DNA of 64,000 bases from Haemaphysalis longicornis (lineage: Eukaryota; Arthropoda; Arachnida; Ixodida; Ixodidae). The notes beneath the pieces were generated by a model. That model saw nothing but the letters and a program-made list of their open reading frames with translations, was not told the DNA's origin and did no database searches. How positions within the stretch are numbered: the first letter of the stretch is position 1; each line of letters begins with the position of its first letter. The DNA lies in assembly GCA_013339765.2 (NCBI GenBank), contig JABSTR010001244.1, positions 1,871,501-1,935,500 on the forward strand. Direction: 5' to 3'. The translations under genes were made by a program, and so were the position numbers. Shown here in pieces: positions 43,219-54,115 of this stretch.

Positions 43219-46200
43219 GTGAGGACTCTGCGCTCGTACACAGCCGCATCTTTTCGAACGGCTCACCCTTACTCAATTACCTTGTCCTACGCCGACGCCA
43301 TACTTACATGAAACTGCCTGTTAGCGGGGTCACCTGACTGGTTAGAGTGGCCAAGCCGATGCTCTGGGCCAAACGAGTGGGGAAGGAGAGGCGCGGGATA
43401 GAAGCGAGGGTAAATAGAGCTCCACCTTTGCGCTTCTCTTTTTTAAATGCGTACGCATTTTTGCGTGTATTCGATGAAGGTCCCGTCTTTTCCGCCTGCA
43501 ACGGTTGATGCGTCGCATTTCCGACGCATGAAGGAATATGCTATATTAATGAAAAAATAGGCATAATGTGTAGAAACTTGTTGTAGATGGAAAAAAGCAG
43601 TATTGAGATTAGAACCTGTGACTTCACGGTTTGAATGTAGGCACCTCACCCACTACACGATAGGTAATATTTTCGTAATTCTTTTTTTGGTGGTATTTAA
43701 TTTACGAATATTAAATTGCGAATACAAGAACTATTATCAAGTCGCAGTGGTTGCCAAGCTGCATATGAAAACCTTGCCGGTTGAGAAGTGGCCACATAGT
43801 AGAAATATTGTTGTGTTTTCTGTGAATTGTACGGTTTCGGATATGCAGGAAATAACTGAAAACTTCTTCACTCACTACAAAGAGGCTGTATTGTATGGGA
43901 TGTTCTTCAGAGGATACTGCAGACGTACTTTGACTTGGCACACCACAGTCTGCGATACCTTGTAGCTCCCGGAAATAACGGGCCTTATGAATTTTTTTAA
44001 CGCGCGTTGGGCAAACAGTGATGGTATCCTCCAACTTGCACTTGGTCGAATTCGCCTAAAAGAGTTTATATTGCCGTAATTACCTCATTGGTATCCTGTC
44101 CTGCTTCGGTTTACATCACAGCCTCTTACTAACAGTAATTAAAATGTCACTGTTTAATTTATTCGCGAGATTCCGGATCTTTCGTTTCATTTGTATTTTT
44201 TTAACTTTGTTTTCTTGAAGCTGTGTAATACGGGTAAGTACATACGTTCCCCCTTATGTAATGCCCTCGGGACTTTAAGGCGGACATAAATTAAATGAAC
44301 ATTGAGCACATTACCGGTTAGTTAGCGTAAGCAGCACAAAAGAGGTCTGTCGCGTCGGCTGCCCAATGCGGACCCGGGGCTCTAGCATCAGGCCGCTGTT
44401 CCCAGGAATAACACCGAGTCAAGCGGAAGCACACGTGATTGCATTCCCACGGTACTGACCACGGTGTCAGTCGTCCAGCCGTGCAATGCCTGAGATCCCG
44501 CTATGGAGGTAGCCTGGTCCATCCGGAGGGCGCTAATCTCGAACATTACAGCTCTTCTTCCCCACACTGCATGGTGCGCAGCGGTGCAAATTCCCGGCAC
44601 CACCGCGTCCTGTTTTTCACCACACTCATCGTTCGCTGATAAAGAACGAAGACGCAGAAACTGCGGAAGAAACGACCGAAGGAGGCACAAAGCGTCGCGG
44701 CTACTCTTAACACTGACTGAGCGAAAGAAGAGGAGAGACGCTGTGCTAACGCAGTCAGACACCACGCGGAAAGTTGTAGTGCACAAGAAATACAAGCGCG
44801 TTTGTTCGCGAAACGGGAGTTAACCTATACTTGTAGCATAGTATTTATGCCAACGGGCATACTATCGCAAAAAAAAAAAAATACAAGCGCGTGCGTGAGG
44901 AACAAGTCCGTGCAAAGCTCGGAAAATAAAAACGCGGAATGCGTCGTCAACCACGCGCCGATGCCCGTCCGTACGAACAACAACGAGAGCATAAGTACTT
45001 CAAAGGAAAATTCGGAGACGAATTGCAACCACGTGCAACGTATGGGACGGGTTGCGGTTTTGCTCAGGCGTCAAAAAATAGCAGCCGAACCACTATGACA
45101 TGCTGTTCGCCGAGTATTCCCCGACGGAGACGGAACGAACTGTCTGCTGTGCAGCACGTGCAAACGTTCTCTGAGCGACGGCGCCATTTCTCGCGTTTCT
45201 GCGGGATCCGTTATCCACCGCGGCCCGCGCACATCTCCCGCCGTTGAACGACATCGGCGAGCGCCTTTATCCTCCTCGGATCCCCTTCATGTCCACAAAG
45301 AGGCTTATTAACCACGCACAGTTCAAGATCGTGGGCTAAATAGTTACCGTCTACGCAAACGAGATGGTCACTTCGCTGCCGTGCAACGCGTCGGGCAACA
45401 TGCACGAGCAGATGCTTACGCATACTTTTGGTAACTGCAAGACGAGTTTATGCGGGATTTTTATTTTTTTGTGGCTCAGGTCTGCACGGAACCATGTTAC
45501 GGATTGTTCAGTGCCTGTTTTCAATTCACCTGAGTGATTCCCTGCTTTGGTCGGTAATGAAACAAGGGCACACAAAGTAATTTCCCGGGGTTTATTTTTC
45601 TTTTCCTCTTATTAAAAAACGTCTCTGACGAGGGAATAGAAATTTGTGCACGATCTTTATATTTCATTACACTGTTTCAAATATTTGCATTTTTATGTGA
45701 GTGATTGAGTGGGTGGGTGGGTGAGTGAGTGAGTGAGTGAGTGAGTCGCACTCAGCTTCACTATACCCCTACCGAAGCGGGGTTCCTCGGCTTGGTCAAG
45801 CTGCCGTCTGGCAGCTTTCATCGCGCTATTATTGTGTATCAACAATGAAAAACAAGCGTAAATAATTGTGTCATAATGCGGTTCACAAAAATTTGAAACG
45901 GTGTTATCTATGTGTTTATTCCAGACTTCACTTATGTACCATTGCCCGTGGACGTCAAGTATGTTAATTGCAACTCAACTAGCCACTGTGGGCGCTTATT
46001 GAATTCAGTGTCTTACGCTCCCATATTGGATGATTCACATACATCAACGAGACGAACAAGCCGGAGTCCTTCGCACCTCTGCGAGCAATCTGGCTGGCAA
46101 AACTTGTCATAAAATAATTCAAATCGGCGCTGGGTGCCCAGGCAACCCTCGCCCGGACTATGAGGTGTGTCGTTGTGGCAAAGTTGCGGTACAATTTAAA

Positions 46201-47997
46201 CTACCTGGTCTCTGTAACTTGCCCGAAATCGCGCGCACACGGTTTTGTATTTCCGGCTTTCAGGTGCCGTAGCAATGGCGCTTGTAGGCCAGGTAGCCCA
46301 GAATGTCTCCTTGCTAGCACAGCGCCTCAGAAACAGCACACCTCAGACATCGACCTGTGGTATAGGCGAGGTCATACTGTTCCTACTTTCAAAGCGGCCC
46401 AAACGCGCAATGGCGAATGGACGGAATTTCAACACCGAAGAAGACTCGCGGGAGGTAAAGGCCCTCCCTTCTCCTCTGCTCTCCGTTTAGAGCAGTGTTA
46501 TAACGTTGTCAAAGGGAGCAATGCACTCCTCACTTTTGGAGTGCTCTTCTCGGGGAGGGGGAAGTGCGCCCGGAGTAGACCGGCGCTGCCTTCAAGGTCC
46601 CTCCCTCGCTGCACCGCCGTTATGTGTGCCAGCGTGCGTGAGTGCGCGGCTCCGCGGTCACGGCCGGCGAGGAGGAACCGGTTGCCGAGTGGCTCCGCTG
46701 CTGCTATTAGGGGCCGCGAGTGCGCCGGGGCGGAATCCTTGCAGGCCATCGGCCTTCCGAGTCTAGGTCATCCGAAACTGGGGCACCGCCACTCCCGCCT
46801 CTCCTCGCGTCCTCTCGAGACGGTCGCGAGACGGCGGAAGCTGCCAGTGGGCGGGACGCGGCAAGGAGGAGGCCCGCTTGGCTCTCTATGCACTACAGAG
46901 CAGCATCGTCGTTCTCCAAAATTGGCTCGCTTACTGAATGCCCTTGGATTCGGTTGCGTGAGCTGGAGGACACGTTATGGTGCGCAGCAACGGTTGGTTA
47001 ACGCAGCCTCACAAGCGGGCCACCCGCCCATAGGGACGATTTCGCTTCGACGCTCCGGGGTGGCGGAGAAAACATTTGACGCAGCGAGGACAACCCCCGT
47101 GCTGCAGTTGCGTATACTATAGCTTTGAGGCGACCGTGAATAGCGCCACAGCGGCGCGCTGCACTAAAGCCAACGTAAGCACGAAATCTGCGGCCACGTC
47201 TGCCAACGAACGTAACGATGGCGGGCAAATAGACGCCCTGTCCTACATGAACAATATGCCTGTAAACAACCTTCCTTCCCTCCTCCTTTCTTTCTTCTCT
47301 CGTTCTTCTCTCTATTTAATTTTTCTTTCATTCATACATTCGCCACTATTGTTAACGGAATTAAAGTGCGAGCATGTTTGTCCCACTAAAAGAAAACGCA
47401 GCCATTGTAACAACTGCTTCTTCCGCGTTTACGTGGGAAGTTGTTGTGATTGCATTTATTTCGCAGCCGCAAAGCTTATTACACGGGAAGTAATTTTTAT
47501 AATTGAGGTTCACCGACTGTGCGCAACAGGCCAGAATATACAGCTTCGAAGTAGTCATAAGAATTGCAAATGAGCCCCGGAACGGATGTCGAACAAAATG
47601 CCACATTCCAAGGTTTGGCAATTTTAATCTCCGACTGGCTCTCGCATCCTGCATCTTAAAATCTATTCAGCATTGTTTGTATTCTCCACCAATTGCAAAA
47701 CTCCATGGTCGTATGCGAAGGAGGAGCAGGAGGAGAGGAAAGGGTAGGGGGAGGAGGTGGTGACGATGCTAGACATGAAGACGCCGTGTGGCTATAGACG
47801 TTCCGCTGCAGTACCAAAACCACCTCAGGAGATGCCTCAGTGATGCCTTCTCCCCTAACGACAAACAACACGCTAGTCAGCACTTTCTTCCCTTCCCGTT
47901 TTGCGATATCTCGGATATACCGGCTGTTATCTTGTACGGCAACCAATGTAAGCACACCGTCTCACTACTAGCGTGACGCTTATCGCTCTGTGCGCAG
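43219..47997. other. Putative FMO intron; no other gene confirmed
   Basis: Probably at least partly the first FMO intron. Contents: a weak tRNA-like sequence on the minus strand (43592-43668), a (GAGT)n microsatellite (45697-45746), and GC-rich DNA at 46530-47160 inside a 320-codon plus frame (46160-47122). That frame has no domain and an arginine/serine-rich composition typical of translated GC-rich non-coding DNA. Confidence 0.45.
45697..45746. repeat. (GAGT)n microsatellite
   Basis: About 50 bp of GAGT/GGGT tetranucleotide repeat. Confidence 0.9.
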
Positions 47998-48158
47998 GCC
48001 TTTTCATTGAGTCGGTGTTGACTGTGCTCGAAGGCCACGCGCTCGATTTTTCGTCGAAGGAAAGTGCGTACGAAATCGCCCTTGTACACCACAGAGCGGA
48101 ACACGTTATTAAGCAACCCCGGCTGTTACAAATTAAACTAGCTCAGCACGGTCGATGA
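47998..48158 (+). CDS. Candidate terminal exon, unknown protein
   Basis: After the acceptor ATCGCTCTGTGCGCAG the only open frame reads LFIESVLTVLEGHALDFSSK, then ESAYEIALVHHRAEHVIKQP and RLLQIKLAQHGR, ending in TGA at 48156-48158. Two leading bases (phase 1). The text is protein-like with amphipathic helical character. It matches no FMO C-terminal motif, so linkage with the FMO exon is not suggested. Family unknown. Confidence 0.3.
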
Positions 48159-48183
48159 GCCTAATTGATTACGTAGTTCGCCA

Positions 48184-48300
48184 GACCACGGAGGAGGAGG
48201 AGGAGGCAAAACGTTTATTGAGCAAAAAACTGCGCGCGAATAAACCCTGTGAAGGTGGTTAGAAAGCGAAGCTGTGCACAACACTCACAACGATTACACA
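48184..48300 (-). mobile_element. LINE 3' tail
   Basis: On the minus strand TTTTTTGCTCAATAAACG is followed by (CCT)n at 48190-48203. This is a poly-A-signal-like motif plus simple-sequence tail, as at the ends of other non-LTR elements in the window. No coding block is retained. Confidence 0.5.
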
Positions 48301-48810
48301 TGCGACGTCACTTGAATTCACACACCTTGCTCTACAAAGAGTGAAACCAGAGACAAGTAAAATGCACTAAACCACACACTTTATTACTCCAAAGAGATAT
48401 TCTTTGCTAAGGTTAAATCAAGGCATGATTCATGAACGGTGGTTGGTTGAGTTGTATTGGTGAAGCACATAAGTGGAAACTTTTTTTTGATACAATTAAG
48501 GGAAGCTCGAACCCGGTGCTAGAGGATCTCACTTCTCCTCTTTCTTTGCCGCCGCCGACGGAGGCAACGAGATCGACGGCAGACACGGAGGAGATGTGCG
48601 ATGCCATGCGTTGGTGTGAGCTTCCTTTAATTTTTATAACCCCTATCGCATGCCCAAGGCGCGCATACGGCCGCTACACGTGCCGTGGGCGGAGCGCATA
48701 GCCGCGCGAGAGGTCGCGTGACGCTGTCACGTGGCATTCAGTGATAACGCAGAGGGTGAACCCACAGATGTGCTCGGTGAGTGCACCGTCTGTCTTCCCC
48801 GTCTCCGCGT
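48301..48810. other. No gene recognised
   Basis: Short frames and a GC-rich patch at 48650-48720; nothing supported. Confidence 0.4.
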
Positions 48811-48891
48811 GGGCTCGTAGCTCAATCGGTAAGACAACGGGCTCTAGCTCCGTTTCTCTATTCGTTCCAGGTTCAATTCCTGGCGGTGCCA
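48811..48891 (+). tRNA. tRNA-like sequence (anticodon CTA), probably pseudogene or SINE head
   Basis: Perfect A box (TAGCTCAATCG, 48818-48828) and perfect B box (GTTCAATTC). The anticodon stem pairs ACGGG with TCCGT (one G-U) round the loop CTCTAGC, giving anticodon CTA, which would read the amber codon. The T stem CCAGG/CCTGG is perfect with loop TTCAATT. The variable arm is long (13 nt), as in class II tRNAs. The acceptor stem has two mismatches, the D stem is poor, and no T-run terminator follows. More likely a tRNA-derived repeat than a working gene. A diverged relative is at 52019-52095. Confidence 0.45.
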
Positions 48892-49337
48892 GTAACTTCT
48901 TTTATTTGTTCGCGGGAGGTTTCTGTTGACACCAACGGTCGCGACAGAACCCTTGGGGGGTAGAGGTAAAAAGCTTCGCTTTAAAATGACACGTATCCCC
49001 CGTCCCACCCTGCCCTCTCCGTCGAATAATCGCGAATCTGGCGCAGATTACAAACTGGCAGATACTATAACCCTAGCATCCTCTTCCACATCTCCCCCTC
49101 ACGCTTCTAGTACAACTGCCGGGACTGTAAAGTTCAAGCTACTACTGCTCACCTCGCCTTCCTGTGCCCTCAACATCCTGTTTCTATCTCTTCCCCAACC
49201 CCCGAGCAGTGGGAACGTGCAGACCGAGTATGAATTTATTCGGCGTTGGTTTCCACCGCCCCACGTGTCAGCTCCGCAAACGCAGGTGGCACCAGATCCT
49301 AAAGGAAACAAGAGAAATCGCCATTCATTTGCATTAG
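48892..49337. other. No confirmed gene
   Basis: Part of a 200-codon plus frame (48926-49528). The first 135 codons are proline/serine-rich with no domain; only the end (next entry) has splice-site support. Confidence 0.4.
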
Positions 49338-49474
49338 TTTACTTGCGGAGCTCCCGAAGAATTGTGCACAATATCAACGTGTTTGACAGTTGTATATATA
49401 CTGTGGGGCTCGTAAACAAATTCAGGGAAGCTTGCACTCACGCGCAAGACTTGAATGGCGAAGCTGTTGCATCG
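49338..49474 (+). CDS. Candidate internal exon, unknown protein
   Basis: Acceptor TTCATTTGCATTAG and donor GTGAGC bound a 137-nt exon whose frame reads YLRSSRRIVHNINVFDSCIY, then TVGLVNKFREACTHAQDLNG and EAVAS. It has two leading bases and ends in phase 0. It cannot follow the FMO exon directly, because that one ends in phase 0. Two cysteines. No family recognised. Confidence 0.3.
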
Positions 49475-50218
49475 GTGAGCACTGCCGGACACATAGCAAA
49501 CTTTCAGTATCACAGTTTATTCGCATAGTTGCGGTGCTAGTAATCGCGTCATATGCATCCAAGAGGTCGCCGTCTTCTTCGCGGAGAGTGGCGGATGCAA
49601 AGTCGTCCTCAGCATTGTAGACTTCCACCAGCTCTTCGTCATCTACTCGAAGCAGCGGTGGCGGGATCTACAAGCCGTCTCGGGAAGGATTGGTACCATG
49701 TCTCCAATTATCCATGGCAGCCTCTTTAGAATGCGGCGGCCGCAGTGACCTCTCCCAAGCGGGGCGTCTTTTGGACGCTGCCGTGCGCGAGGGCTCTTTT
49801 ACGGTACCGAGCGCATGCGCATCACGACACGAGGACGAACGGACGAGGGGCGTACGCTGTAACGTGTCTTTCTCGTTCCCGGCAAGTGTTTCCAAGATTA
49901 CGGCGTACGCTCAAGTTCTTTTTTTTTTTTTGTCAATCTTGGTCAGTCTCCGTAAGCGGATATGCGCTCGGGTAGTTTTTTGCAACGCTGGAATTAGGCT
50001 AGAAACAACAGCTTCGCTGTTAATATCCACAGGCGTTGGCCTAAACTGTTCCTCAACACTTCACAAATAGGCGCATTGTAGCCCGCGTGTGCGTAAATCT
50101 TCCATTTGGAATCATGGAAAGTCGTTCGCTGTTAAAGGAGCTCTGCAACACTTGTGATAAACGATTTCACTCTTTCCTTCGCGTCTGGAAGCGCTACGAA
50201 AGCTTTAGTTATCGCCAG
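49475..50218. other. No gene recognised
   Basis: Includes the reverse form of the small hairpin motif (AACAGCTTCGCTGTTA near 50008) and a T11 run at 49920. Confidence 0.45.

Positions 50219-50276
<58 letters not shown>
50219..50276. repeat. (CA)n(GA)n microsatellite
   Basis: CA repeat turning into about 46 bp of pure GA repeat. Confidence 0.95.
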
Positions 50277-52018
50277 ATTTTAATGAGCTCAAATGTGAGG
50301 AGTAGCGACAGTGCGCGATTTGCTCGTCACAGCAGATACACCTTCTGTTCGGGCTTTGCTTTTGTGGCTTTTTTTTTTAAGTGTCTATGAAATGCGTTCA
50401 TTGCTGTGACTGAAGGAAAGCCGGCCAATAGCCGCTACATGGCCTTAGTGACGTAATTCCAGCGGTTGAAGACTGTCAAGACCGGGGAAGACAGAAATAT
50501 GTTTTGAGCAAGTTTCTAAGTTATCTGATGGGCACAAAGCAGTGATTTTTGGCCGAGGTACTTCGCGACCGCTTCATCTAAGTACTGGATGGGTTGGTTG
50601 GCTACGTTCTGCAAGCATTTAAGATTTCAAAAAAAAAAGTTGGAAAAAGTGTGCAGGATCCCTTAAAGGGAAAGTGTGACGTCGAGCCGGAACTCCGTAA
50701 CGTGGCAACGCTGCGGTGCGTTTCCGCCGACCTCAAAGGATATCGGCGTGCCCTGCTAAGGGAATCGCACCGCGCAAGGGAAGCTCAGTACTGGGGTGTT
50801 TAGCTGGCCTTGGGTGAGTATGTGGAAAACGGAAAATTCTGAAAATATCCCTCAAGGGTTTTCTCAGGGTATATATGCGAAGCATAGCTGCCATGGGCGA
50901 CCATTCACTTAAATCGCTCTAAACTGAGCAAGCCGATACGGTGTAACCAGCGGTAATTTTTAACACGCTACTCACGAGTCCTAGTGGCCTGTATCATGTA
51001 CAGACAACGTTGGTGTTAGGGGCGAACGAAAGCTTCATTGTCAAACATTGGCTTCAGATATTCCCAACATACACATGCTTAATGGCAGGTTTCATGCCTG
51101 TGGAAGATTTCTAGTTGAAAGCTGTAATGCGCAAGTTTTTATTTCCTTTACAGTAGAAGAATTAGAACACTTGCTTCGACAGTCTGCAGTAACCACCAGC
51201 CAATACATCCGTCTTGATTTTAACTGAAGTTTATTATTTGCAGCAAAGAATACGATACTGTCATGGTGCCGAGGCTAAAGGCCTGTGCTACCAGGCAGCG
51301 CTGGCAGCACAGTCAGTGTCTTAAGTAGCGAAAGAGATCAGCAAAAACAGTGCCAGAAAATTTTATGAGTCAGCACTTAAAAATAAGGCACACAATAAAC
51401 ACGATTATACTGTAGTGCATTGTAAAGACCAAGCCAACGGAAGCTAAACATAATTTTACAGGGCTAAATGAAGCAAAGAGTAAAGAATGATGACCTAAAA
51501 AAGTAAAGCGTAATATGTTTTTAAATTAATATAAAGGCACAAAGAAGTCAATAACATGGTTCATTTGGCAAGGCATACGACTATCGTTGCGCCATTCCTA
51601 ATTAAGTGGTCACCTACCGAACGTGTTCACTGGAAAGCGACGTGCGTTTTCAGTTAAACGAGCACGATTAGCCTCTGCAAGCTGACTACCATAAGAAGCA
51701 CACTGTACTGCCATTAGCTGCAAAAAATACGACCGACAATAACTTGAAGATGTCAACACACATAAAAGGTATAATATTAAAGCTACAAAAGAATGGAAGA
51801 CTGTTCTGCTCAGCTCAAGGTATCTTGACTCACGGCTGAGGCAAATCGTCCAAGACGTCTTCAAATCAAATCTCATCTTGGGCATCGAATACAGTCATCT
51901 TTCTCTCTCCTTCCGGGTGAAGTAAGTTTCTTCGAAGAAACAATTTAATATCGAGCGAAATGCAGTTAATGGGGTAGAAAGAAAAGCTATCAGAAGGCAT
52001 CGAAGTTGAAGAAAAAAT
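50277..52018. other. No gene recognised
   Basis: The plus frame at 50594-50803 follows an acceptor-like TGTGCAG but ends in a stop just before a GTGAGT site. Otherwise AT-rich with short frames. Confidence 0.5.
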
Positions 52019-52095
52019 CATTCGGGTTCGGTATACGAACCTCGAATCGCCGCCTAAGGCAGTCTGTGTACCAACCAAGCTACGAGCGTATAGCA
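52019..52095 (-). repeat. tRNA-like sequence, degenerate
   Basis: On the minus strand CGCTCGTAGCTTGGTTGGTA carries an A box with one mismatch, and GATTCGAGGTTCGTA carries B-box-like text. It resembles the first 15 bases of the 48811 sequence. Probably a SINE head. Confidence 0.45.
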
Positions 52096-53317
52096 GTTTA
52101 AAGCGCGGGGTCCATTTGGTTGCATTTTAAGAAGTACATCGAATCTAGCCTAAACACAATCTTTGCTCTAAGCTGTGCTTGAAATGCGGCCAAGGATTCT
52201 TTTGCGCGAACAATGTCGATAGGCATGAGCCTTGCCACCGATGCTTGTAACTGTGAATGTTGTTATGGTATAGTAAAATTCTTGTCATGATGACGCTGTT
52301 GAGGTAAATGTGTTCCTTCGTTTTCAGCAGCACAGCACTCATTAGCGGAAATAGGCTTATAAAGCGACGCTCACAAACAGAACTAGTGATTGGGGGGCAC
52401 CTCAGTTGCCTAATGCCTGACCATTAGAGCGGCAAGGTGCGCGCCGAGGCTGTAACAAATTGTGCCCGTCAGGAAACGAGGGCCACGGGAACACGCGGCC
52501 TCCTTTTGCGTGCGCACCAGCCAGAACTGCATCCTTGGCGCAGCCATCTCCGCCTCCGTCCGCAAACACGATGGCCAACGGGGCCTGGGAACGCTTGCAG
52601 CGCGGGCTTCCGAAATACCGGACATCTGATCTTGTCTCTACTCGCTGCCTTCCGCTGGCGCCCGGCCCTCTTCAGCAAGTCAAAACCGGCGCCGAAATTA
52701 CGTTGTTGAGTTCGTGGACCCGTCATTGTTGCGACCGCACGACACGCAAAATTGGGTCGAGTGCGAGTGTGTTTGCGCGCGTGTATATCCGCGCATCGTT
52801 TTTAGGTCACGGCCGCTAGCCTCATCGACGCCATACACGTTCGCGTCCGGCGCGTAGCAATACATTTGGGAGGAGGGGGCGCCTTGCCCGGCATTCGGAT
52901 AGCAGGATGATTGCGCGTCGTCTGGGGGCCACGGTGGTAGGGGGTAATCACCTTACCACGCTGCTCTTATCTAGTTCTGTCTGCTGTCTCCCTGTGTCCA
53001 TTTCGGTTTTTTCCCTCTTTCAAAGTGCTTTTAGTTTGCCCCCTTACATCCTAAGTGGCGGAGTATGGGCGTCCCGACCTTGAGTCATGCAAGTGCACAT
53101 TTGTGGGGATCCGAAGGGCCAAGAGAAGACAACCGTAATAGAAGACACGACGACTGAGCGTATAGAGCAAACGTAAATGCATCGGATCTAACTGTAACAA
53201 AACGCTTGACATTTCAAAATTGCATTCTCCGCGACTTCATCGATAAACTACCATCGTGATATGCAACGTAGTAAGCATCTCGGCAATATAACACCGTTGT
53301 TTTCCCGTATTCCTCTT
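52096..53317. other. No confirmed gene; CpG-rich at 52437-52870
   Basis: An ATG with good context (ACACGATGGCC, 52571) opens an 83-codon frame beginning MANGAWERLQRGLPKYRTSD inside a CpG-rich stretch. There is no domain or clear donor, so it was left uncalled. The rest has only short frames. Confidence 0.4.
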
Positions 53318-53319
53318 AA

Positions 53320-53840
53320 CAGCAGAGCTGGTTAAGCTTCAGCTTGGTCCGGGGGCGTTCGCAAAAAATACAAAAAAGGGCCCATCTCCCCGCGAGGGGG
53401 ACTCGAGTAAATGCGTCGCATAGGGGGTGGGTGTATTGCGTTAACGTTTAGTGTTTGGGGAGTTGGTGGTAGTGAATGCGTTGTATCAGCAGCTTCTTGA
53501 CGTAGTTTGAATGAGTCAAGGATATAAGGCGCGTTCGTAGCCTCCCATTCTGTGTCGGCTTTGTGGCGCAGTGGGTAGAGCACCATGTACATTGCGTTCC
53601 GCCCACAGGTAGTGAATGCGTTGTATCAGCAGCTTCTTGGCGTAGTTTGAATGAGTCAAGGATATAAGGCGCGTTCGTAGCCTTCCATTCTGTGTCGGCT
53701 TTGTGGCGCAGTGGGTAGAGCACCGTGTACCTTGCGTTCCGCCCGCAGGGTCGTATGATAGAAACCTGGCGCCGGTAAGTATTATTTTTTTATATAGTGT
53801 AGGGGGAGGGGTGCGGACCTGTTGTTGAGAGCGAGGAGGG
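53320..53840 (+). repeat. Family D tRNA-like repeat, copy 2, left part
   Basis: The 140-bp core, from AGTGAATGCGTTGTATCAGC to the Pol III-type head, occurs twice in tandem (53471 and 53611) with few differences. Each core has a perfect A box (TGGCGCAGTGG at 53563 and 53703). The B box after the second copy is degenerate (GATAGAAAC). The continuation matches copy 1 (6490-6850) through TATTTTTTTATATAGT and GGGGTGCGGAC, then stops at the TIR of the element at 53843. The right end resumes at 57621. Confidence 0.7.
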
Positions 53841-54016
53841 TACACTCTTAGGCAAAAAGGACTAAAAGTTCGTCCTTTCGGGGACTAACGGCCTCTGCCA
53901 CAAGCATTAGTCCCTTTGGGGACTAACTGCGAGGGGACGAACGGTTAGTCCCCCACCCGGATGGTCCGTTCCGATACTCCCCCAAGGACGAACTGCGTAG
54001 AGCGTAGAAAAAAGAA

Positions 54017-54112
54017 AAAAACTCTGCCACCGGCAGGGATCGAACCCCTGACGCCCGGAAATATACACAAGGAACCCGACGCGCTATCCGCTGGACCACG
54101 CCGCCGGGTGGG
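54017..54112 (-). repeat. tRNA-like sequence followed by T-run
   Basis: On the minus strand GGCGTGGTCCAGCGGATAGC has a perfect A box (TGGTCCAGCGG), and CAGGGGTTCGATCCCTG a perfect B box (GTTCGATCC). TTTTTTT follows at once and could terminate Pol III. Anticodon-arm pairing is poor, so it is called tRNA-derived. It sits between the left TIR of family E and the poly-A tail of the nested LINE. Confidence 0.5.
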
Positions 54113-54115
54113 AGC

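Noticed and set aside
43592..43668. tRNA gene on the minus strand
   Set aside because: Both promoter boxes have mismatches and no clover-leaf can be drawn; at most a SINE relic.
49338..49474. FMO second exon
   Set aside because: YLRSSRR recalls the FMO text after the NADPH site, but the exon phase is incompatible with the phase-0 donor at 43219 and the rest does not match.
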